Source of the DNA: Kofleriaceae bacterium
GTDB taxonomy: Bacteria; Myxococcota_A; Polyangia; Haliangiales; Haliangiaceae
NCBI GenBank assembly: GCA_024642805.1
Contig: JAHEAK010000234.1
Span: 1 to 7,655 of the forward strand
Reading direction: 5' to 3'
Length of the DNA: 7,655 nt
Part shown: in pieces, positions 1 to 4,805 of the stretch
Layout of the letters: each line of letters begins with the position of its first letter
How positions within the stretch are numbered: the first letter of the stretch is position 1
Translations under genes and position numbers: made by a program
The notes under the pieces: generated by a model
Told to the model about the DNA's origin: nothing
Seen by the model: the letters and a program-made list of their open reading frames with translations, nothing else
The model's database searches: none

Positions 1-21
1 TGTGCACGTGGGGCGCGAAGA

Positions 22-46
22 TGGCCCAGCCCCGAGGACTGGGCTA
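22..46 (+). other. Inverted repeat upstream of the kinase gene
   Basis: Positions 22-29 pair with 39-46, an 8-bp stem with one G-T wobble (23/45) and a 9-nt loop at 30-38. The core is GCCCAG/CTGGGC. There is no T-run after it. It could be a transcript-end structure for a gene beyond the left edge, or part of the kinase leader. The function is not determinable from the 58 bases available. Confidence 0.3.
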
Positions 47-58
47 GTGTGAGGCTGG

Positions 59-1606
59 ATGCGCATGGGATTGCCGCGGTCGCTGAGTGCGAGGATCACC
101 ATAGGTTTCATGGTGTTGGTCGCCACCTTTGGCGGCATCTCGGTGTGGACGGTGATGACGATCGACGAGCTGAAGTTCGGCATCCGCATCACTCACGGCG
201 GCTATTTGCAGCTGGCCTTGGTCAGTGGCGATCTCGACAGTTCACAGACCGCACTGCGCAGTTATTTAGGCGAGGACCTCCTGGAGGAGAAGTCTCCTCG
301 CAACCGATTGCAGGTGCTCCTCGATCGGCGAGAGAAATTGCTGAGCCAGACAGCCGGGATCTTGCGTGACGTCGCTGCCATCGAAGGCGTCAAGGCCGAG
401 CAATTTGAAGCGACCCAACAGCTGGTGAGCAAACTCGAGCGCTTGATCGACGAGTCGAAACCCAACTACGACTCGCTGCGCAAGCGACCGCCCGTCGCAG
501 CCGGCGACACCGACGCGCAAAGCGCCGAGCGGGAAGCCATCTTGAAGGTGCAGCGAAGTCAGCTGCGCAAAGAACTGCAGATGGGCGAGATAACCAAGAA
601 CCTCAAAAAGTACTGGACCGATCAGGTGCTGCGTTTCAGCGAGCGCATGGAGGCCTTCTCGCGGCTGATTTGGCTCTTGGCTCTGGTCTTTGGTGCCCTG
701 GCGGTCGTGCTCGGCATCGCCATGACCGTCGGCGCGCGCGTCATGCTGCGACCGCTCGAGCGCCTGCGCGACGCGGCCCAGAGCATCGCGGGCGGTGACT
801 ACGCTCAGCGCATCACCGTGCAGGGCCCGCGCGAGATTGCCGATCTGGCCCGCGAGTTCAACGTCATGGGCCAGGCCATCCAGGAGCGCTCGCGCGAGCT
901 GGTGCGCACGGAGCGATTGGCCACCGCTGGCAAGATGGCCGCGATGATCACCCACGAGGTGCGCAATCCGCTCAGCTCCATCGGTCTGAACACGGAGCTG
1001 CTCGAAGAGGAGCTGGCTGCCCTGCCCCCCGATCGCGCGCCCGAGGCGCAGAGTCTGTGCCGCGCCATCACCACCGAGGTCGATCGCCTTACCGAGATTA
1101 CCGAAGAATACCTACAACTCGCACGCATGCCCACGCCTCGTCGCCAGGACGAATCACTCGTCCGAGTCGTGCAAAGCGTTGTCGATTTCGTGAGAGACCA
1201 GCTACTCACGCGCGGCGTGCGTGTGGAGCTGCAGCTCGACGATAGCGGCCCCAGCCTGGCACTCGACGAGGGGCAGATCCGCCAGGCGATGCTCAATCTA
1301 ATGCGCAACGCCGCGGACGCCTGCGCAGAGGAGAACGACGCGTGCATCTCCATCTCGGTGAGCCACGACGACTCCTTCACCGAGCTGGTCATTCGCGACA
1401 ACGGCCCAGGGGTCGACACGGACATGCTCGAGCACATCTTCGAGGCCTTCGTGTCAAGCAAACAATCGGGCACCGGTCTGGGTCTGGCACTCACCCATCA
1501 AATCATTCGCGACCACGAGGGCAGCATTGAGGTCGACAACGCCCCCGAAGGTGGTGCGGTCTTTTCCATCAAATTTCCGCATGCTCGGTCGCAGGCTACT
1601 TCTTAG
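59..1606 (+). CDS. Membrane-bound sensor histidine kinase (HAMP-HisKA-HATPase)
   Basis: A transmembrane two-component kinase that should autophosphorylate on a histidine and pass the phosphate to a receiver aspartate. Seen in the 515 residues: TM1 at about 12-33; an extracytoplasmic, mostly helical sensor region at about 34-201; TM2 at about 203-225; a HAMP linker at about 226-279 with its conserved proline (P232); a HisKA box with H299 in an HEVRNP motif; then an HATPase domain with N-box N417, G1 motif DNGPG (447-451), an F-box around EHIFEAF and G2 motif GTGLGL (471-476). All catalytic motifs are intact. The HExxN arrangement is the type seen in kinases that also have phosphatase activity (family knowledge). 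The start is ATG 59, with GAGG at 51-54 only 4 nt away; ATG 65, two codons later, has a 10-nt spacing and is equally possible. The helical sensor resembles CHASE3/four-helix types, but the ligand is unknown. The PilZ-receiver gene 17 nt downstream is the likely partner. Confidence 0.96.
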   Translation: MRMGLPRSLSARITIGFMVLVATFGGISVWTVMTIDELKFGIRITHGGYLQLALVSGDLDSSQTALRSYLGEDLLEEKSPRNRLQVLLDRREKLLSQTAGILRDVAAIEGVKAEQFEATQQLVSKLERLIDESKPNYDSLRKRPPVAAGDTDAQSAEREAILKVQRSQLRKELQMGEITKNLKKYWTDQVLRFSERMEAFSRLIWLLALVFGALAVVLGIAMTVGARVMLRPLERLRDAAQSIAGGDYAQRITVQGPREIADLAREFNVMGQAIQERSRELVRTERLATAGKMAAMITHEVRNPLSSIGLNTELLEEELAALPPDRAPEAQSLCRAITTEVDRLTEITEEYLQLARMPTPRRQDESLVRVVQSVVDFVRDQLLTRGVRVELQLDDSGPSLALDEGQIRQAMLNLMRNAADACAEENDACISISVSHDDSFTELVIRDNGPGVDTDMLEHIFEAFVSSKQSGTGLGLALTHQIIRDHEGSIEVDNAPEGGAVFSIKFPHARSQATS

Positions 1607-1624
1607 CGGCCCGCGCTGCTAAGA
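1601..1624 (+). promoter_or_regulatory. Hairpin spanning kinase stop and PilZ-receiver start
   Basis: Positions 1601-1610 pair with 1615-1624 around a 4-nt CCGC loop. This gives a 10-bp stem with a single G-U wobble (1608/1617). The left arm contains the kinase TAG stop (1604-1606), and the right arm ends on the A of ATG 1624. No T-tract follows, so it is not a standard intrinsic terminator. In mRNA it would cover the start region of the second gene until ribosomes finishing the kinase open it, consistent with translational coupling. The pairing is read from the sequence; the role is inferred. Confidence 0.55.
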
Positions 1625-2376
1625 TGCCTCACGCTCCCATGCCCGCTGATGAAAAGAGAAACCTTGGCGAACGTAGCCCCGTGTCCCTGGTCGTCGATTA
1701 CGACGGGGCCGAAGAGCTGTACCGCGACTACACCCAGAATCTGTCCAGCGGTGGTGCCTTCGTGCACACGGACCGCGAGCTGCAGATAGGCGACTCCATC
1801 CAGCTGCAGTTGTCCTTTCCAAGACTCCTAGCTCCCGTGTGCATCTCGGGCATCGTGCGCTGGGTGCGCTCGGTCTCAGAGAACGACAATGGCGTGGGCA
1901 TCGAGTTTACCGACTTCGACGAGCATGCCCGCAGCAGGCTCGATGCCGTTCTCAATCACATTCGCGAGCGCGATCCCGAGTACGTCGAGCCCAGCCTGCG
2001 CGTGCTCCTGGTCGAGGACAACCCCCATGTGGCGCGGCTCATTCGCGACGGCCTCGAGTCTGGGCGCTACTCGGAAACCGCCTTTGATCTGGTTGGCGCT
2101 TCCAATGGAGGCGACGCGCTGGAGATGTTGCTGACCGACACCTTCGATGTGCTGGTCATTGATGTCAATCTGCCGCTGGTCGATGGTCCTACCGTCATCC
2201 GTAAGATACGCCAGGAGGCGCGCTACGCCGACTTGCCCGTCATCGCGGTCTCGGCGGGCGGCAAGGATGCCGAGGACGCTGCCATGGAGGCCGGAGCCAG
2301 CTTCTTCATCGAGAAGCCCATGCGACTGCGCCAGATCATCGATACGATGAGAAATCTTCTCAATCTAGAGAACTAG
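1624..2376 (+). CDS. PilZ domain-receiver fusion (response regulator without HTH)
   Basis: A 250-residue cytoplasmic protein with an N-terminal PilZ domain (about 12-113) and a C-terminal CheY-like receiver (about 125-248). The receiver is complete: acidic pair E131/D132, phospho-acceptor D180 in VIDVNLP, S210 at the Thr/Ser switch position and K231 in EKPM. The PilZ part has the NxSxxG motif (N39, S41, G44, in NLSSGG) and a VRWVR...GVGIEF segment typical of myxobacterial PilZ proteins. The canonical RxxxR motif is not in register: the nearest arginines are R12 and R17, five apart, so cyclic di-GMP binding is uncertain. There is no DNA-binding or enzymatic output domain, so output is probably by protein-protein contact through PilZ. 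It follows the kinase gene closely and is probably co-transcribed and phosphorylated by it (inference). No Shine-Dalgarno is evident before ATG 1624 or the in-frame ATG 1639, which suggests translational coupling or a shorter protein. Confidence 0.94.
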   Translation: MPHAPMPADEKRNLGERSPVSLVVDYDGAEELYRDYTQNLSSGGAFVHTDRELQIGDSIQLQLSFPRLLAPVCISGIVRWVRSVSENDNGVGIEFTDFDEHARSRLDAVLNHIRERDPEYVEPSLRVLLVEDNPHVARLIRDGLESGRYSETAFDLVGASNGGDALEMLLTDTFDVLVIDVNLPLVDGPTVIRKIRQEARYADLPVIAVSAGGKDAEDAAMEAGASFFIEKPMRLRQIIDTMRNLLNLEN

Positions 2377-2388
2377 CGAGCTGCGGGA

Positions 2389-2420
2389 CGGCTTTGCAGC
2401 CTCTCTCGGCTTTGTAGCCT
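2389..2420. repeat. Tandem repeat A in the convergent intergenic gap
   Basis: Two 14-nt copies of CGGCTTTGYAGCCT lie at 2389-2402 and 2407-2420 (period 18, one mismatch). Each copy is itself a small dyad, with GGCT and AGCC flanking a 4-nt loop. They sit just after the PilZ-receiver stop, so they could form two small stems at the 3' end of that transcript. No T-tract follows. Confidence 0.6.
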
Positions 2421-2422
2421 AG

Positions 2423-2461
2423 CGCTCGCCTCCGGGGCCTCCCGCTCGCATCCGGAGCCTC
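2423..2461. repeat. Tandem repeat B with internal dyad (possible bidirectional terminator)
   Basis: Two 19-nt copies of CGCTCGCMTCCGGRGCCTC lie at 2423-2441 and 2443-2461 (period 20, two mismatches). The copies can also pair with each other: CTCCGG (2430-2435) is complementary to CCGGAG (2452-2457). In addition, GGGGC (2434-2438) could pair with GCCCC (2462-2466). The repeat sits between two converging genes, where a bidirectional terminator is expected, but neither strand has the U-rich tail of a classical one. A terminating role is therefore only an inference. Confidence 0.5.
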
Positions 2462-2465
2462 GCCC

Positions 2466-3224
2466 CTACCAGCGCTCTTCGATGCTCAGAGCAAAGGAGC
2501 GGTAGTCGCCACGCAACGCGCGCGCGCGCGGTGCCAATGCATCGCCGTCTTGCGTCTGCCCGAGCCAGGTGTCGAAGACGAGGGCCCAGTCGCCGCGACT
2601 CCAGTCTATGCCCGCGCGGAGCTCGCGACTCTCGGCGCCTCGGTGGGCACGCCCCGGTCGGTAGTCGGCACGCAGCGATAGCGATGTCGTAGCGAAGGCG
2701 TATTGAGCGCGCAGACCGGCGGCCCAGGTGGCTACATCGGTCGAGACGCCCACACCGAAGGCGGCGGCAACGCGCCAGTTGCGTCCCCACACGGGCGCGA
2801 GCAACAAGCTGCCGGTTGCGTCTGTCCAAAAACGACCGGCCGGCATCTCTTCGAGGCTGACCCGGCCTGCGACCGCGCTCGAGGAAAACCATCCCATCGA
2901 GGCGTCGACCTCGATGCCTGCTTTGCCACCGAAACGCGTCTCGCCCGTGAAGCCAGCCGAACGCAGACGGAAGAAATAGAGCTGGCCCGCTTGGTCGAAG
3001 TCGACCTGCGAAGGCTCGCCTTTGGATGCCTCGAGCGTCCCGTTCTCGCTGATCCGGGCCACACCAAGCCCGATGGCAAAGATGTCGAAACCGAGGCCAT
3101 TTTCGACCTGGATGTATTCCCGCTCGGCGCATACCTCCGTGGGCACGGCGAGCCAGGTCGTGAGCCCCGCGGCCGCTGTTAGTAGCAGTGTGCTTGCGCA
3201 GCGAAGAGATCCGACTCGACTCAC
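2466..3224 (-). CDS. Exported beta-rich protein, probable outer-membrane protein (unknown function)
   Basis: A 252-residue protein of unrecognised family. I chose the GTG start at 3224 over the ATG at 3251. GTG overlaps the TGA stop of the gene before it as GTGA, has a GGGGG stretch about 7 nt upstream, and gives a cleaner signal peptide. That signal is basic at residues 3-8, hydrophobic at about 10-28, with a likely signal peptidase I cut after VCA (residue 33). The mature part is rich in alternating polar/hydrophobic stretches with aromatic ends, for example around residues 82-90, 101-118, 150-160, 179-190, 202-222 and 239-252. It ends in Trp, and terminal aromatic residues are typical of outer-membrane barrels (family knowledge). 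The region 2517-2530 is a (CG)7 dinucleotide tract inside the coding sequence. Translational coupling to the previous gene suggests the two products work together, perhaps as an envelope pair (inference). Confidence 0.85.
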   Translation of the reverse strand: MSRVGSLRCASTLLLTAAAGLTTWLAVPTEVCAEREYIQVENGLGFDIFAIGLGVARISENGTLEASKGEPSQVDFDQAGQLYFFRLRSAGFTGETRFGGKAGIEVDASMGWFSSSAVAGRVSLEEMPAGRFWTDATGSLLLAPVWGRNWRVAAAFGVGVSTDVATWAAGLRAQYAFATTSLSLRADYRPGRAHRGAESRELRAGIDWSRGDWALVFDTWLGQTQDGDALAPRARALRGDYRSFALSIEERW

Positions 3225-4084
3225 AGGCGCACCCCCAGATCGAATCCCCAACCGACGTCGTCGAAATTGACGGTGCTCACGAGCGACGCGCGAATGAGTA
3301 CTCGCTCGATGGGATTGAGGGTCAGGCCCGCGCGCATCGTCGAGCGCCGAACCTCCTCGGTGGCCGTGTTCGGATCGTCCCCCTTGCTCAAGTACCAGAG
3401 GTTGGCGTGAAACTCGCCGTCGAGCGATACCAGGTTTCGGTACAGCAGCGTGCCCACGCGCAGGGACAGGCCGGCGGAGCGAAGGTCGCGCTTGCGACTC
3501 GCCGCGCTGCCGGTGCCATCTAGCTCGGCTCGATCACGCACGCGATGCACATGAAAGCCGAAGTCCAAGCTGGCTTGCCCCGCGAAGGAATAGGGGTAGA
3601 GGGCAAAAGCGAGGCCCTTGGCGCTACGCTCGCCCTGCGGAACGAAGACCTGCAGATCGGCGTGACCTCCAGTCTGTCGCGTCGCCATGGCGGCATCGGC
3701 GGCGGCACGTGCACGCGCGACTTCCTCCGGTGTCTTCTGGCGCGAGGTGGTGATCGTCGTGCGCTCGATGTAGTCGCCGTTTTGTCGCTCGGTCGTGGTG
3801 CTGGTGACGACCGGGTTGAGCGAGGAGCCCTCGGCGATTCCAGCGGCCGCTCCGATGAAGAGGCCCTGGAAGAGCTTGGCGAGATTGCCACTGCGCTCGA
3901 AGAGGTGCAGGCCACCACCAGCGAAGGCCGGCCCGGCAGCGCCGACGCCGCCGCTTTGCTGAAAATAGGACAGCTCGTAGAAGCTGCTTGTGTACAGGGG
4001 TCGGTATGCGTCGACCTCATCGGCGAGAGCAGGAAACGCATACCCAAGCAATGCTGCGGCGACCAGCGCCGACACTCTGTGCAT
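3221..4084 (-). CDS. Exported beta-rich protein, probable outer-membrane protein (unknown function)
   Basis: A 287-residue protein with a clear Sec signal peptide: hydrophobic residues 4-20 and a cut after ALA (residue 21). The mature chain has an aromatic, Ser/Gly-rich start (about 30-60). A hydrophobic small-residue segment follows (GLFIGAAAGIAEG, 74-86). Next comes a Thr-rich polar stretch (about 94-115) running into an Ala/Arg helix (119-136). The second half (about 143-287) is made of alternating beta-strand-like segments ending in DLGVRL. This suggests a small outer-membrane barrel with an N-terminal extension, but no named family is recognised. The start at ATG 4084 has no obvious Shine-Dalgarno, yet it is the only start that begins directly at the signal peptide. 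It follows the LEA-type lipoprotein gene by 56 nt and overlaps the next gene by 4 nt, so all three are probably one operon. Confidence 0.87.
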   Translation of the reverse strand: MHRVSALVAAALLGYAFPALADEVDAYRPLYTSSFYELSYFQQSGGVGAAGPAFAGGGLHLFERSGNLAKLFQGLFIGAAAGIAEGSSLNPVVTSTTTERQNGDYIERTTITTSRQKTPEEVARARAAADAAMATRQTGGHADLQVFVPQGERSAKGLAFALYPYSFAGQASLDFGFHVHRVRDRAELDGTGSAASRKRDLRSAGLSLRVGTLLYRNLVSLDGEFHANLWYLSKGDDPNTATEEVRRSTMRAGLTLNPIERVLIRASLVSTVNFDDVGWGFDLGVRL

Positions 4085-4126
4085 GCTGGTAGTCTAGCGA
4101 ATGGGCCGGGGAGCTCGCCACGCTCG

Positions 4127-4140
4127 TCGCGCCTTCGCGA
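4127..4140 (-). other. Small perfect hairpin abutting the LEA-type gene stop
   Basis: TCGCG (4127-4131) and CGCGA (4136-4140) form a 5-bp perfect stem with a 4-nt loop. It begins immediately after the TGA stop (4141-4143) of the lipoprotein gene, within the 56-nt gap to the next gene. There is no U-tract, so it is more likely an intercistronic mRNA element, or chance, than a terminator. Confidence 0.3.
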
Positions 4141-4614
4141 TCAATAGATCGAAGCCACCTCGGCTGCCACCGAACCCTCATGGGAGAAGTCGACAGCCAG
4201 ATCGCCAAAGCGAGTCTGAAAGTGCATGCGTCCTTGAATCGTGTAGGTCTTTGCGCCCCCCGCCAAGACGCGGGCGACACTCATGGCCGAGCTGGCTTTG
4301 AGCTCGAGACGGCCTTTGATCGGAGCGCTGTTCTTTGCAGGGATGGTCTTGCTGAGATCGAAGACGCCGTCGACGGCCTGGGCGTCACCAACCGCCAGTT
4401 TCCACTCGACGCGCCGCAAGGGCAGGCTGTAGCCGTTCGGATTGAAGACATCCATGGTCATCAGGCCATCGACACCCGTGAAACTGGCCGAGCGAATCGA
4501 AAGCGTATTGACGGTGACCGTTGGCTTCTCGGTCACAGGAGGAAGGGCACCGCAGGCGGCGAGACTCAAAAGGGCGAGCAGCATGAGAGCTTGGAGAGGG
4601 GAGCGTTGCGACAT
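4141..4614 (-). CDS. LEA14/WHy-domain (LEA_2) lipoprotein
   Basis: A 157-residue predicted lipoprotein. The signal peptide has a hydrophobic core at 9-19 and a lipobox LAAC, with C21 as the lipidated residue. G22 at +2 does not suggest inner-membrane retention, so outer-membrane anchoring is likely (rule known from enterobacteria, inference here). The mature part matches the LEA_2/WHy beta-sandwich: an N-terminal strand VTVNTLSI, then DVFNPNGYSLPLRRVEWKL with the hallmark NPN (58-60), then the KTIPAKNS loop and a later amphipathic strand region to the C-terminus. Family knowledge: bacterial WHy/LEA_2 proteins are small extracytoplasmic or cytoplasmic proteins linked to desiccation or stress tolerance; the exact role here is unknown. 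An alternative start at M11 would leave too short a signal peptide. It is probably first in an operon with the two beta-rich exported proteins that follow. Confidence 0.88.
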   Translation of the reverse strand: MSQRSPLQALMLLALLSLAACGALPPVTEKPTVTVNTLSIRSASFTGVDGLMTMDVFNPNGYSLPLRRVEWKLAVGDAQAVDGVFDLSKTIPAKNSAPIKGRLELKASSAMSVARVLAGGAKTYTIQGRMHFQTRFGDLAVDFSHEGSVAAEVASIY

Positions 4615-4805
4615 GCCCTGTGACGGAGCAAGGCCTGCGCCACTTGTCCCGCCATCAATTCAGCCCGTTACACGCTGGGTGTGAACCCTTGTTCAGAGAT
4701 GCGGAAGAGCTCTTCACATATGCTCTCGGCCGATTCGGGCGTGTGCGGGCCGGGGCATGCCAGCGTCCCGCTTGCCGCCAGGCCGCCCCACCACGGCCGC
4801 CCGGG
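4615..4805. other. 191-nt intergenic gap between two lipoprotein genes
   Basis: This non-coding stretch lies between the 709-residue lipoprotein gene and the LEA-type gene, both on the minus strand. Its right part (about 4745-4805) is very GC-rich, with small inverted repeats such as GGCCG/CGGCC (4780s-4790s), but there is no T-tract to identify a terminator. The left part is less GC-rich and contains the weak promoter candidate listed separately. No convincing small gene or RNA gene is seen. Confidence 0.5.
4657..4685 (-). promoter_or_regulatory. Weak sigma70-like promoter candidate for the LEA-type operon
   Basis: Read on the minus strand, TTCACA (4685-4680; 5 of 6 to the -35 consensus) is followed after exactly 17 nt by TGAATT (4662-4657; only 3 of 6 to the -10 consensus). 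The -10 lies about 43 nt before the ATG at 4614. Spacing is ideal but the -10 is poor, and myxobacterial promoters are often unlike this consensus, so this is tentative. Confidence 0.25.

Noticed and set aside
1..52. Possible 3' end of a plus-strand gene running in from the left edge (frame ending in TGA at 50-52, or another ending in TAG at 45-47)
   Set aside because: Both frames are open over fewer than 20 codons, with no way to choose between them or to exclude chance.
266..1494. Two minus-strand open frames of 229 residues each (266-955 and 805-1494)
   Set aside because: They are antisense to the histidine kinase, whose motifs are intact and in order. The antisense products are Ser/Arg- or Leu/His-rich without domains.
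2419..3132. Minus-strand open frame of 237 residues
   Set aside because: It overlaps almost all of the signal-peptide-bearing gene at 2466-3224 in another frame and is Arg-rich with no recognisable start or domain.
3545..4147. Plus-strand open frame of 200 residues
   Set aside because: It is opposite the exported protein at 3221-4084, which has a signal peptide and strand pattern. The plus-strand product has neither.
4745..4805. GC-rich inverted repeats after the large lipoprotein gene as an intrinsic terminator
   Set aside because: Stems are only about 5 bp with no T-tract on the transcribed side; GC-rich sequence produces such pairings by chance.
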